Assembly (NCBI GenBank): GCA_024275935.1
Contig: JAJRYF010000082.1
Coordinates: forward strand, 1-64,000
Direction: 5' to 3'
DNA length: 64,000 nucleotides
Source: Gammaproteobacteria bacterium
Lineage (GTDB): Bacteria > Pseudomonadota > Gammaproteobacteria > Xanthomonadales > SZUA-36
Within the stretch, counting starts at the first letter, position 1; each line of letters starts with the position of its first letter. Positions 33,791-42,755 of the stretch are shown in pieces. A program made the position numbers and the translations under genes. A model generated the notes under the pieces. The model worked only from the letters and a program-made list of their open reading frames with translations. It was not told the DNA's origin and did no database searches.

Positions 33791-34402
33791 ATGAAATTAT
33801 TATATACAAGCAAAACCAGGCTCTTTTTGATGAGCCTGCTCTTTAGCCTCGCGGCGCCCGGGTTGGCTACCGCCACTCCCTTCCCTGAGCCTGGCGACCC
33901 AATTGCCGGAGCCAAAGTGTGGGCCGATACCTGCTCGCGTTGTCACAATGCGCGCAATCCATCAGATTTACGCGATGACCAGTGGATCAGCACCGCTTTT
34001 CATATGCGTATGCGGGCTGGCTTAACCGGCCAGCAAACCCGTGATGTACTAACCTTTATGCAAGACTCTAATGTGCCAATCAATATTAAACCAATGGTGT
34101 TTGAAGGCAACTCTGTTGCGCCTGTAGTCGCTCAGAGCAGCCTCAGCGGGGTAGATGTTTATAACCAAACCTGCATCGCCTGTCATGGCGCAAACGGCAA
34201 GGGTACCGTACCTGGCGCACCGGACTTAACCGATGCCAAGGGGGTCCTGTCACAAACCGATGAGGTGCTGTTGGAGCATATAAAGTTTGGCTTTAAAAGC
34301 CCTGGATCAGCAATGGCGATGCCCCCTAAAGGCGGTAACAAGAACCTTACCGACGCCGATATAAATGCTGTAATACAGTATATGCAAGAGCAGTTCAATT
34401 AG
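33791..34402 (+). CDS. periplasmic diheme cytochrome c
   Basis: A 203-residue secreted protein with two heme-binding motifs: CSRCH (Cys48/Cys51/His52) in an atypical, short N-terminal domain and CIACH (Cys128/Cys131/His132) in a C-terminal class I cytochrome domain. The latter has a likely axial methionine in SAMAMPPKGG and a closing helix NAVIQYMQEQF. Signal peptide about residues 1-28. Electron-transfer role in the periplasm is certain by family; partner is unknown. It shares a transcript with the porin, and the gene pair is followed by a strong terminator. Confidence 0.92.
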   Translation: MKLLYTSKTRLFLMSLLFSLAAPGLATATPFPEPGDPIAGAKVWADTCSRCHNARNPSDLRDDQWISTAFHMRMRAGLTGQQTRDVLTFMQDSNVPINIKPMVFEGNSVAPVVAQSSLSGVDVYNQTCIACHGANGKGTVPGAPDLTDAKGVLSQTDEVLLEHIKFGFKSPGSAMAMPPKGGNKNLTDADINAVIQYMQEQFN

Positions 34403-34410
34403 CTACATTC

Positions 34411-34440
34411 CCAGCCACCATAATCTGGTGGCTGGCTTTT
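34411..34440 (+). terminator. rho-independent terminator
   Basis: A perfect 10-bp stem CCAGCCACCA / TGGTGGCTGG with a 5-base loop, followed by CTTTT, sits 9 bases after the cytochrome c stop codon. It closes the unit that starts at the FNR-like promoter. Confidence 0.88.
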
Positions 34441-34458
34441 CTACAGTCTAGGCTTTGA

Positions 34459-34896
34459 CTAATTAAGCCAATGTCTTAACTTCGCCCTAATTGCATACCG
34501 CCAAAGAAATATTGCAATCAATATAACTGCAACTGGCATACCTGCCATTGACCAGCCTTTTAGCTGAAAGACTCCGCTAATAAAGAACATATGCGTCATT
34601 TGCACCAACACCGCAAGCATAGAAATAAGCAGCAAATTTATCGCCAGCTTTTTCCTAAATAATAGCGCCAGACACCCAAGCAAGCCAAAAATAACCGCTG
34701 CTCCGAAAGCTATGTTCACCCATTGTGGGGTCGCATTAATCAGTTGTTGGTCTAGTTCCGGTAGCGTTGCAAGTGTTTCTGCAGTCATCGATATATGCCC
34801 GACGAAAGCCATTACCCCAATAGCGTTCCAGACCAGAGCTAGGCCGGCGATTATCCAGAATAAAATCGGCACTGGAACCAAAGAATGGTTTTTCAT
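34459..34896 (-). CDS. four-helix membrane protein of unknown function
   Basis: A 145-residue inner-membrane protein with four hydrophobic segments (about residues 9-31, 55-80, 85-105 and 115-132). A polar first loop holds SMTAETLATLPELDQ, and the C-terminus is basic. I do not recognise a characterised family. Downstream (leftwards) is the convergent terminator of the cytochrome c unit; upstream lies the multiheme cytochrome gene on the same strand, 112 bases away. Confidence 0.7.
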   Translation of the reverse strand: MKNHSLVPVPILFWIIAGLALVWNAIGVMAFVGHISMTAETLATLPELDQQLINATPQWVNIAFGAAVIFGLLGCLALLFRKKLAINLLLISMLAVLVQMTHMFFISGVFQLKGWSMAGMPVAVILIAIFLWRYAIRAKLRHWLN

Positions 34897-35008
34897 TATT
34901 TTTCTCCACCAATTGATAACCCCTTCTAACCATCTGAGCTTAATAGAAAAGGCGGTGGCTTTGCAAGTCAGGATGCTATTTAAGGAGACTATAACCTAAA
35001 ATTCCGGG

Positions 35009-37291
35009 CTACTGGCTTGTTTCTAGAGCTTGCTTAAATTTTATTGCACTCTGATCTGCCGGGTTTATTTCCAGGAGCTTGTTAGTCCAGGCAATAGCCT
35101 CTGTAGTATTGCCCAGATCGCGGTTGATGCTGGCTAGCATGAAAATAATTTCCTGATTACGCGGGTGTAGCAAGTACGCGGCAGTTAATGCATCCAGAGC
35201 AATTTGCGTTTTTCCAGTCGAATTTAAAGCGACACCATAAACATAAGCGTAGCGCGGCGATTGTGGGTCTAACTCAGCAGCTTTTCGCAATGAGATTATA
35301 GCTGGGGTCAACCGTTGAGCTCTGACCTGCAGCAGTCCGAGTGAGTGGTGTAGAACAGCGTTGTCTGGAAGCGTCTTGATACCCTGCTGCAAAATATCAT
35401 TAGCTGCTTTGGTATTGTCTTGAGCGCTATAAACACCCGCCAAATTTACATAGGCAGGCGCGAATGCAGGCGCCAGCTTGATTGCCTGGAGCAAGGAATT
35501 CTCAGCCGCCAGCGGATCACCACTTTGCATGTATAAGTTGCCCAGATTCAGGTGCGATTCTGGACGGTCGGCGTTTTCTAACTGGGTTGAAATGTACTCT
35601 TTGATTGCAGCCTGCAAAGTTCTTAACTCAGCGCCTGAGATTTGAGCACGCAGTGCCGGAGCCGATATTCTTGCAGCCTCGGCACGCACGGCCAGCACCG
35701 GGTCCTTTAACAATGGCGCGGCAAATTGATAACGGTTTTCTTCCGGCAATGAAGTGAGAATACCAAGAGCCGCCAAGCGCACCAATGTGCTTTTATCAGC
35801 AAGTGCGCCCTGCAAGACCTGGCCAGAAAGCGGGCTAAGAAACGGAGCTAGCTCAGAAACAGCGGTGGCCCTGGCTATAGCTGGTGCTTTTTGATCGCGA
35901 ATAACTCTAATCAATGCTATCTCTGCCTGCGGTTGCCCAGCCCTTGCCAATCTGAATGCGGTATCCCAATTTTGTGAAGGTGCTTTAGCATCCGGCCACA
36001 GTTGGTTAAATTGTGCTACGGCCCAGTCCGTACTTTTACCTTGATGACATTGGCTACAGGCATTGGGCGCATCCCCCACTAAAGATAGCTGGGGTCGAGG
36101 GATACGAATGCTATGATCGCGGCGCGGGTCGACCACCATATAAGTGGTTTCTGGCATGTGGCAATCTAAGCAGTTGGCGCCACTCGAGTCGGGGCGATGT
36201 TTGTGGTGTTCAGTGCTGGCATACTTGCTTGGCAAATGGCATTGACTACAAACCAGTTGCTGGGGGGCGTGCAGTTTTAAACTATGGGGCTGGTGGCAAT
36301 CGCTACAGGTAACCCCGGCAGCTTGCATTTTACTTTGAGCAAACGATCCCCATACAAAAACTTCGTCTTGAATCTGGCCATCTGAGTGATATAGGCCCTG
36401 GCTTAACAGGGCCGGGCGGTAATGATTCAGAAAAGAGCCGTCTGCTTCTATGCCCGGCTTGAGCAAACCTCGACGGGAATGGCAAGCGGCGCAAACTTCT
36501 ATTTCTTTATTTCCCTGAGCGGATGGGTGTCGTTTAGCTGTGCCGCTGGCTACATCCATAACCCAGCTTGAGGTCTTTCTATCATCTAGCAAGTAGTTCA
36601 GACCCATACTGATATCGCTTTGCTTTAACTCCGCGCTGCTATTGGCCCACTGCAGGTGTTTCTTACCTGGCCCATGACAGGCCTCACAACCAACATTGAT
36701 TTCTGCCCAGGTGGTATTAAAGCTATTAGTTTTAGCGTCGTAGCCTTTGTTTAGATCAGTAGAGTGACAATCGGCGCACATATAATTCCAGTTTTGCTGC
36801 AGCCCAGTCCAGTGCAGTTCATCACCTGCATTGATAGACTCATTCGGATAAAGATGGAACCAGCGTTGCCCGCCTTCAGTCTTTAGCCGCGTATCCCAGG
36901 CAATGCCCAAAGTCTGAATTCTGCCATCGGCAAATTCAATCAAATATTGCTGTAGTGGGGTAACTCCAAAGGTGTACTTGATTTCAAAATCCTGCAAACT
37001 GCCATCGGCAGAGTCGGTATTGACCCAAAACTTGTTGTTGTTGGTGAAAAACCTCGAAGTCACGCCATTAGCAGTAAAGCTGGTGTTATTAAAACCCCCG
37101 AGCACGGTGTCCTTATTGGCATGTTGCATCGCCAGGTCATGGTGCGAGCCTTGCCAATCATTAAATTCTTTTGCATGGCAACTACCACAGGTTTTACTAC
37201 CAATAAATTCTGAGCGACTGGTTTTGGCAGCAAGGCTGGTGGCCAGTAGCATTAACAAAGCAAGTAGCAGCAGTCTGGAAAATATTGGCAT
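35009..37291 (-). CDS. multiheme cytochrome c (eight CxxCH) with C-terminal HEAT/TPR repeats
   Basis: A 760-residue exported protein. After a signal peptide (about residues 1-22, cleavage near SLAAK) come eight CxxCH motifs: CGSCH, CADCH, CEACH, CAACH, CSDCH, CSQCH, CLDCH and CSQCH. This cytochrome c554-like region spans roughly residues 30-430. Helical repeats follow (about 440-560, HEAT-like, with PVLAVRAEAARIS) and then three or four TPRs (about 580-750, for example NLAGVYSAQDNTKAAND). Such proteins act in periplasmic redox chains; the exact reaction is unknown. The ATG at 37291 is chosen because it opens a signal peptide; an in-frame TTG at 37309 exists. It directly follows batD. Confidence 0.88.
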   Translation of the reverse strand: MPIFSRLLLLALLMLLATSLAAKTSRSEFIGSKTCGSCHAKEFNDWQGSHHDLAMQHANKDTVLGGFNNTSFTANGVTSRFFTNNNKFWVNTDSADGSLQDFEIKYTFGVTPLQQYLIEFADGRIQTLGIAWDTRLKTEGGQRWFHLYPNESINAGDELHWTGLQQNWNYMCADCHSTDLNKGYDAKTNSFNTTWAEINVGCEACHGPGKKHLQWANSSAELKQSDISMGLNYLLDDRKTSSWVMDVASGTAKRHPSAQGNKEIEVCAACHSRRGLLKPGIEADGSFLNHYRPALLSQGLYHSDGQIQDEVFVWGSFAQSKMQAAGVTCSDCHQPHSLKLHAPQQLVCSQCHLPSKYASTEHHKHRPDSSGANCLDCHMPETTYMVVDPRRDHSIRIPRPQLSLVGDAPNACSQCHQGKSTDWAVAQFNQLWPDAKAPSQNWDTAFRLARAGQPQAEIALIRVIRDQKAPAIARATAVSELAPFLSPLSGQVLQGALADKSTLVRLAALGILTSLPEENRYQFAAPLLKDPVLAVRAEAARISAPALRAQISGAELRTLQAAIKEYISTQLENADRPESHLNLGNLYMQSGDPLAAENSLLQAIKLAPAFAPAYVNLAGVYSAQDNTKAANDILQQGIKTLPDNAVLHHSLGLLQVRAQRLTPAIISLRKAAELDPQSPRYAYVYGVALNSTGKTQIALDALTAAYLLHPRNQEIIFMLASINRDLGNTTEAIAWTNKLLEINPADQSAIKFKQALETSQ

Positions 37292-37305
37292 TAAGGAATC
37301 TCTGC

Positions 37306-38589
37306 TCAAGGATTTAGAGTGGGTAGATCAGGGCTTGATTGTACAGCTTTTCGTTGCTTTAACCTACGCCGGAAGCCAGGCAGTAACTTGAGCAAATCCC
37401 CACCTTGCCAGTTGTTATCTGCCTGAACGATTGCCTCTTGCTGTATCGATAACTCCTTTAAGAGCTCAGCTTCACTGACTAAATCAGCCTGACTGAAAGC
37501 ATCAGCGTAGTATCCTAGCCATGCCTGTAATGCCAGATAAGCTTCTGCCGCTTGATTCGATCTACAGCTAGCTATCAGCTTTTTATAAGCACTGGCTTCA
37601 GAAGTTTTGTCTGCTTGTAGCTTATCCAGGAAGTATTTATGGGGCTTAAACCACCACCATATAAACCCCAAAGCAATAAGTAATACCATCAGTCTAGACT
37701 TGAAAGAGCTGGATCCCACTGTATCGCTATTGAGCTTGTCAGGTCCTCCACTCGCAGCTGAGATATTAAGCTCAATACCAGCAATCACCTGCTGTTTAAG
37801 TTCACCGCTAGCGGGGTCAAACCACTGAAAGCTGATGTCTGGGATGTTGTATTTACCGGGAGATTCGGCCACCCAAATAATACGGTCATGGCGCTCACCT
37901 ATCAGCTCGCCACGGTTTGACTTGTCTATCACCTCGGGCGGCTGGGGATAAGCTGCCAGGCCCGCCTGCTCGTATACTGGCAAAGGTGGAAGTAGCATGG
38001 CCGCAATATTTGCTGCCCGCCGAGTAACGCTAAGTGTAAATGCCGCACCGGCCTGGGCCTCGGTGGTCTCCGGTTGCCATTGGTAGTCAAGCTTGAAGTC
38101 GGCGGTGCTAACCACCATTTCGCCCTTGTTCACGCCTGGAGGTAACTTGATCATTAACTCCATTGGTTCAGTGCTTAACTCAAAGACTTCATTCGGGTAA
38201 CCAAAACCTTTGGTGCTTTTAAAGCGCACAGTGATTTTTGGCATATTCAGTTGGCCAGATATTTGGGGATATATTGCAATTGGATAGCGAATAATTTGCC
38301 AGCTCTGGCCATTAATAGTTTCACTGAACTTGATTGTAGAACTATCGGTACGCAGCAGAAATGCACCGCTGACTTCTGGCAAGCTAAAGAGAGTATCGGA
38401 AAAACTCTGACCATTAGTTTTAAGATCAATGTTCAGGGTAATTTGCTGCCCCATCCATAATTCCTGTTCGGCCTGAATGCTGGTCGCTATTCTGGTTTCA
38501 AGCGGGCTTTCCTGAGCTATAAGAGAATTTGGTAGCAGATAAATAAATGCCGCCAAGAGCAGATTGATTCGGATGAATAAATTACTCAT
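37306..38589 (-). CDS. batD: BatD-family aerotolerance protein
   Basis: A 427-residue protein with a signal peptide (about residues 1-25, ending at IAQES), several beta-sandwich-like domains (LWMGQQITLNIDLKTNG, PITVRFKS-type strands) and a C-terminal membrane helix (about 295-312), followed by a basic cytoplasmic tail. This is the BatD arrangement seen after BatA/BatB/BatC in Bacteroides-type aerotolerance operons. The upstream in-frame extension to 38871 lies within batC in another frame and is disregarded; ATG 38589 overlaps the batC stop by 8 bases. Function in envelope or oxidative-stress maintenance is by analogy only. Confidence 0.85.
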   Translation of the reverse strand: MSNLFIRINLLLAAFIYLLPNSLIAQESPLETRIATSIQAEQELWMGQQITLNIDLKTNGQSFSDTLFSLPEVSGAFLLRTDSSTIKFSETINGQSWQIIRYPIAIYPQISGQLNMPKITVRFKSTKGFGYPNEVFELSTEPMELMIKLPPGVNKGEMVVSTADFKLDYQWQPETTEAQAGAAFTLSVTRRAANIAAMLLPPLPVYEQAGLAAYPQPPEVIDKSNRGELIGERHDRIIWVAESPGKYNIPDISFQWFDPASGELKQQVIAGIELNISAASGGPDKLNSDTVGSSSFKSRLMVLLIALGFIWWWFKPHKYFLDKLQADKTSEASAYKKLIASCRSNQAAEAYLALQAWLGYYADAFSQADLVSEAELLKELSIQQEAIVQADNNWQGGDLLKLLPGFRRRLKQRKAVQSSPDLPTLNP

Positions 38590-39256
38590 CGGCATCAGCT
38601 TTTGTTTCACTGGTTTTATTTTGCAGATACAGTTGATAATTAAACCGGGCTGCCAGAAAATCTGCTGGCCGGGTTTCAACTTTGCGCAGCCAGATCGCCC
38701 GCATTTCCGCTTCGCTGCTTTCAGCCCCAGCCGTCTCGACAGTTTCTTCACCAGTCGCTTTGTTTTTACCAGACTCAAGATCAAAAACATACTCATCAGC
38801 CCCGAGCTGGCCATCGGTGCCACCAAAATCGTCATCTGGCGGGGCCATTCTGGCTTGACGCAGTTTGGCAATTTCTAGGTTCTCTCTAGCTTCAGCCCAG
38901 TCTGGGCGCTGGCTTAATGCATTTTGGTAAGCATCTATTGCGGCTGCATAATCTCCCAGCATTATAAGTGCATTGCCGCGATTATAATGCGCGGTGGCAG
39001 AGGTTGCGCGCCCTAAAACTGCCGCCGCGTGCTCAAATTCTCCAGCCCGAAACAAGGCCGCACCTATATCTTCGGCCTGAGTAAATTTACTGGCAGCTGA
39101 TACGAAGTTCTTTTCAGCCATAAGGCGTTGCCCCTGCTGATCAGGCGTAAGCCAAAGGTCAGCCCACTCCAGCGCCAGCGCTGTGGAAAACGGCAGAAAC
39201 ATCAAGCAGCAAGCACTACTAAGCATCAAGAGTGGGTTATTGCGTAAGTTCCTCAT
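38582..39256 (-). CDS. batC: BatC-like TPR protein
   Basis: A 224-residue protein with a hydrophobic N-terminal segment (about 8-30), then a TPR-rich periplasmic region with ALFRAGEFEHAAAVLGRA and YNRGNALIMLGDYAAAIDAY, and an acidic tail. In the Bat system the TPR component follows the two VWA proteins and is thought to assemble their complex. The ATG at 39256 overlaps the batB stop by 4 bases, which is why it is chosen over the earlier in-frame ATG at 39343. Its stop overlaps batD by 8 bases. Confidence 0.85.
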   Translation of the reverse strand: MRNLRNNPLLMLSSACCLMFLPFSTALALEWADLWLTPDQQGQRLMAEKNFVSAASKFTQAEDIGAALFRAGEFEHAAAVLGRATSATAHYNRGNALIMLGDYAAAIDAYQNALSQRPDWAEARENLEIAKLRQARMAPPDDDFGGTDGQLGADEYVFDLESGKNKATGEETVETAGAESSEAEMRAIWLRKVETRPADFLAARFNYQLYLQNKTSETKADADE

Positions 39257-40221
39257 CCAACCACCACTGCGCCGCCCCGTCGGAAAAAAGTTAGCATAAT
39301 TAAGGCCAACAAGGGTAGTAGGTAGTAACCCGCATCCTGCCATTGCTCACCTTCACCCTGCGGAGCAGCGTTGATACTGCGCTCAATCCGGCTAGCAAGC
39401 TGCTGGATGTCGCCTTTATCCGCAGATACCGTAGTCAGGCTTCCATCAAGTGCATTGGCAGCTTGTTGCATCAGCTTTAAATTCAGTGGTGCCGCTGGCG
39501 GGCTGTTAAGTGGTGGGATAACGCTGGCATCAGCAGCAACTGCCAGAATATGCACAGCAATACCATTAGCTTGTTGAGCTTTTTTCAATGCGGCATGCTG
39601 CGAAGGATCTATAGCATCGGTGATCAGCACTATCGACCCAGGAATACCCGCTTTTTTCAGGCGCTGGCCAGCCAAACTGATAGCTGCCGCCGGATCATCC
39701 CCAGTTTGGGGCATAATGCCAGGATCTAGAGCCGCCGCAAAACTATTAATAATTGCCTGATCGGTGGTTAATGGCATAACCAGATGTGAGCTGCCTGCGT
39801 AGGCCACCAAACCGGTGCGCAAATCGTTTTTCAGCTCCAACAAATCATGAATTTTTATAACACTGCGTTGCAAGCGGCTGGGCTGAATATCTTCGGCCAA
39901 CATATCTGCCGTGACTTTCAGCACAATGAACAAGCCTGCCTGATCTTCGATAAATGGTGAGGGGCTGGCTTTCCAACTTGGCCCAGCAAGTGCAAATATG
40001 CCTACCAGCCAGGCTATACCAAGCATATACACTGGCCGCCAGCGACCAGATTTTTTTTCATCTTCAAGCAACAAGTGTTTCAGCAATTGCGGTGAGATCA
40101 CTTTTCGCCAAGCTCGCAAGGAATCACTACGATGGTAAACCGACCACATTATCAGACCTGCTGGCAACCATAGCCATAACCACAAAGGATGGATAAAATG
40201 GAACTGGCTAATAAGTTCCAT
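39253..40221 (-). CDS. batB: BatB-like VWA protein with degenerate MIDAS
   Basis: A 322-residue inner-membrane protein with N-terminal membrane helices (about residues 10-28 and 65-80), a von Willebrand A domain (about 95-290) and a C-terminal helix (about 300-317). In VWA domains the metal site needs D-x-S-x-S; here the aligned stretch reads VLKVTADML, with Lys102, Thr104 and Asp106 in those places, so the metal site seems lost. The later VLITDAID acidic motif remains. The batA-batB-batC gene order and close overlaps identify it. It may have become a structural partner of the intact BatA. Confidence 0.85.
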   Translation of the reverse strand: MELISQFHFIHPLWLWLWLPAGLIMWSVYHRSDSLRAWRKVISPQLLKHLLLEDEKKSGRWRPVYMLGIAWLVGIFALAGPSWKASPSPFIEDQAGLFIVLKVTADMLAEDIQPSRLQRSVIKIHDLLELKNDLRTGLVAYAGSSHLVMPLTTDQAIINSFAAALDPGIMPQTGDDPAAAISLAGQRLKKAGIPGSIVLITDAIDPSQHAALKKAQQANGIAVHILAVAADASVIPPLNSPPAAPLNLKLMQQAANALDGSLTTVSADKGDIQQLASRIERSINAAPQGEGEQWQDAGYYLLPLLALIMLTFFRRGGAVVVG

Positions 40222-41246
40222 TATTCAGCCACCTCCGCTGGAAATACCGGAGCATCTTTTGCCAGTTCCCGCTCTTGCATACGCAGGCGTAACTCCAACA
40301 AAAGGACATATATCAGAGTCAATAGAAGCGACAATGCCAAAGGCCAGTGATATAGATCACTTAACGGACGGTAACTAAGAGTTTCAACTTCTCGCGGGTT
40401 AATATCATCCAAGTGTTGATAAATAGACTCTAGCTCTTCGGTATCGTTAGCGTGGAAGTATCCACCACCGGTAATACTGGCAATCAATTGCAAACTTTTT
40501 TCATCCAGGGCTTGTTCGCCCGCTATGGTTGGATCACCGATGGCAATGGTATGCACAACAACATTATTATCTCGGGCTATGTCAGCAGCACGCTCCGGGG
40601 GTATCAGGCTGCCGGTATCATTGCCATCGGTAAGCACAATTAATACCCGGTCATCTACCTCGCTCCGCTCAAACTGGTTTATCGCCAAACCCATGGCATC
40701 ACCTAACATGGTGCGCGGTCCCAGCATCCGAATTTGAGCTTCGTCCAATAATTCCCTAACCACCGCTAAATCAGCAGTAAATGGCACCTGCACAAAGGCA
40801 GCCGAACCAAACAGTATTAGCCCAACCCGATCACCGTCGCGTTTGGCAAGGAAGCTATCGAGCACTTGTTTAACCGCACTCAGGCGGTCTACGATATTGC
40901 CCTTGGCATCGGTAAAGTCCTGGGTTTCCATCGACCCGGAAAGGTCCACCGCCACCAATAAATCGCGCATGGGCAATTCCTTCACTATCGGTTCGTGCAA
41001 CCACTGGGGACGCGCCAGCGCTAGAATGGTTAGGAGCCAGGCGAGAGCCAATATCAACCACTGCCATCGTGACCTACTGGCGACAGCAGCCCCGCCATCC
41101 GGGCGCAACTTGGTTAATTGCGCCAGCCGTTGCATAAACGGTACCCGAACCGCAGTTTTGCGTTCATGATGAGTTGGCAGCAAACGCCGAATCAACCAGG
41201 GCAATGGTAATAGTAGTAATAACCAACTAGAGGCAAAAAATAGCAT
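40221..41246 (-). CDS. batA: BatA-like VWA protein
   Basis: A 341-residue protein with N-terminal helices (about residues 3-22 and 62-79), a von Willebrand A domain with intact MIDAS DLSGSM (Asp101, Ser103, Ser105), further metal-binding Thr in PRTMLGDA and VLTDGND, and a C-terminal membrane helix (about 303-320). In the Bat system this is the membrane-anchored VWA protein that interacts with the MoxR ATPase. ATG 41246 is preferred over the in-frame upstream ATG at 41303, which would overlap the DUF4381 gene in full. It shares one base with the batB start. Confidence 0.9.
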   Translation of the reverse strand: MLFFASSWLLLLLPLPWLIRRLLPTHHERKTAVRVPFMQRLAQLTKLRPDGGAAVASRSRWQWLILALAWLLTILALARPQWLHEPIVKELPMRDLLVAVDLSGSMETQDFTDAKGNIVDRLSAVKQVLDSFLAKRDGDRVGLILFGSAAFVQVPFTADLAVVRELLDEAQIRMLGPRTMLGDAMGLAINQFERSEVDDRVLIVLTDGNDTGSLIPPERAADIARDNNVVVHTIAIGDPTIAGEQALDEKSLQLIASITGGGYFHANDTEELESIYQHLDDINPREVETLSYRPLSDLYHWPLALSLLLTLIYVLLLELRLRMQERELAKDAPVFPAEVAE

Positions 41247-41248
41247 CC

Positions 41249-41785
41249 TCAACCAGCCCCCTCGGTAGTAATCTTTGCCGCTGGATCGTGGCTGCGTATC
41301 CATTGGCCAATTGCACTGGTAAGCTCAGCAATGCGTGACGGCATTATTTCATCCAGCTTGCCAGTGCGATAGCGAATGGCATCTAAGTCGGTTATCAGTT
41401 GGGCAGTAAACAGTGCTTGTGGGGTGCTTGCATTAATAAATTCATACCACTTCGGCCCGCTCAACATCGCCACCTGAGTGCGTGGGTAGGCTGCCAAGGC
41501 AGTGCGCTTGAGAAGCACCGGCAACTGCCTCAGACTGCTATCGCGTAGCCCAGCTTGTTCGATTTTGGCAACCAATTCGTGCAGCTCAGACAAAGCTGCC
41601 CGGCGATAAACATTTGCCTGCCATTGTTGCCAATAACGCCAGCTCAGCCAGAGCAAACCAAGCAGTATCGCAGCCAGCAAAATGTACCAGCCAGGGGCAA
41701 GAGGCCACCAGCCGATAGCCTCAGGCATAACTATATCATTAAGATTTTGTAGACTAGCGGGGTCTTTTGCTGAGATCTTAGCCAT
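41249..41785 (-). CDS. DUF4381 membrane protein
   Basis: A 178-residue protein with one membrane helix (about 32-50) preceded by LNDIVMPEAIGWWPLAPGWY and followed by a basic helical domain (RRAALSELHELV, LLKRTALAAYPRTQVAMLSG, KWYEFIN). This matches DUF4381, the small membrane subunit found between DUF58 and VWA genes in MoxR/Bat operons. It abuts the DUF58 gene (stop and start adjacent). Presumably part of the MoxR-VWA complex at the inner membrane. Confidence 0.88.
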   Translation of the reverse strand: MAKISAKDPASLQNLNDIVMPEAIGWWPLAPGWYILLAAILLGLLWLSWRYWQQWQANVYRRAALSELHELVAKIEQAGLRDSSLRQLPVLLKRTALAAYPRTQVAMLSGPKWYEFINASTPQALFTAQLITDLDAIRYRTGKLDEIMPSRIAELTSAIGQWIRSHDPAAKITTEGAG

Positions 41786-42742
41786 TTAATATCTACGACT
41801 GGGCCGGTGATGGCCTAAGGCTGAACGCAGTTGCTCAGATACCGGCGCAAGCGTATCAATAGTTAACAATGGAATGGAAAATCGTCTGGATGCTGTAGCT
41901 AACCATTCCAGCCTCTGGGCAAAGTTGGTGTTAAAATCCCGGCGCAATTTACTGTTTGAGGTGTCGGCTTCAAGCTGCCCTTCTGTATCGGCAAAGCGTA
42001 ACCGGCCGACGGCCGGTAAATCTTTCTCTAATGGGTCATATATGAACGCGGTAATTACATCGTTATGCTCTGCCAAACGAGTGATATAACGGCGCGACTC
42101 GCTATCTAAACCATCACCATCGGTGATTAAACAAATCAGGCAGTCATGCTGGGCTAACTGGGTAAGCTGTTTTAATGCCTGATTTATTTTTCCTGGGTTT
42201 GCTGTGATTTCATTACTGGCACTCAGGGCCTGGTTTTTCTCGCTCACCTGCTTCAGAATTTGTATCACTCTATCCCGGCAGCGGTGGGGTGGAATAACCT
42301 TGATATCGGTATCGCTGATTACCAGAGCACCGACACGATCGCCCACACTGAGCACCCGCCAGGCAGAAATAGCTGCAAGTTCAGCCGCCACCACTGACTT
42401 CATTCGCTGCCCGCTACCAAAAAACATCGCCACCCGTTGATCAATCAACAACCACACAGTGCGATCTTTTTCTTCGGTATAAACGCGCACATAAGGCTTG
42501 CCAGTGCGGGCCGTGACTTTCCAGTCGATATTGCGGGTATCATCCCCAGGCAGGTAGTCCCGTAGCTCTTCAAAATTCAGGCCGCGGCCGCGTAACTTGG
42601 AGGCATGCCTGCCACTTAAGACGCTATGGATAGGTTGCTGTGGCAGAAAGCTAAAACCTGAGGCTTTGTACTGTAAACGAACCAGGGCATCGAGGCGCAC
42701 ATACACCCCGTCATGCTGGTTAAAGTTGGCCGTTTCGCGCAT
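41786..42742 (-). CDS. DUF58 protein of the MoxR operon
   Basis: A 318-residue protein. The DUF58 signature is complete: GRHASKLRGRGLNFEELRDY followed by LPGDDTRNIDWKVTARTGKP and VRVYTEEKDRTVWLLID. The remainder is a VWA-like fold (CLICLITDGDGLDSESR). DUF58 proteins always sit next to MoxR ATPases and are thought to be their client or partner. No membrane segment was seen. It follows the HAD gene by 13 bases and leads directly into the DUF4381 gene. Confidence 0.92.
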   Translation of the reverse strand: MRETANFNQHDGVYVRLDALVRLQYKASGFSFLPQQPIHSVLSGRHASKLRGRGLNFEELRDYLPGDDTRNIDWKVTARTGKPYVRVYTEEKDRTVWLLIDQRVAMFFGSGQRMKSVVAAELAAISAWRVLSVGDRVGALVISDTDIKVIPPHRCRDRVIQILKQVSEKNQALSASNEITANPGKINQALKQLTQLAQHDCLICLITDGDGLDSESRRYITRLAEHNDVITAFIYDPLEKDLPAVGRLRFADTEGQLEADTSNSKLRRDFNTNFAQRLEWLATASRRFSIPLLTIDTLAPVSEQLRSALGHHRPSRRY

Positions 42743-42755
42743 ACAGTATCAGGCT

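Noticed and set aside
37290-37309. TTG at 37309 as the start of the multiheme cytochrome
   Set aside because: ATG at 37291 opens a proper signal peptide. The TTG adds six residues overlapping the batD stop with no better ribosome-binding site.
38590-38871. N-terminal extension of the batD frame
   Set aside because: This stretch is a shadow of the batC gene in another frame, has no export signal, and the ATG at 38589 yields a normal signal peptide.
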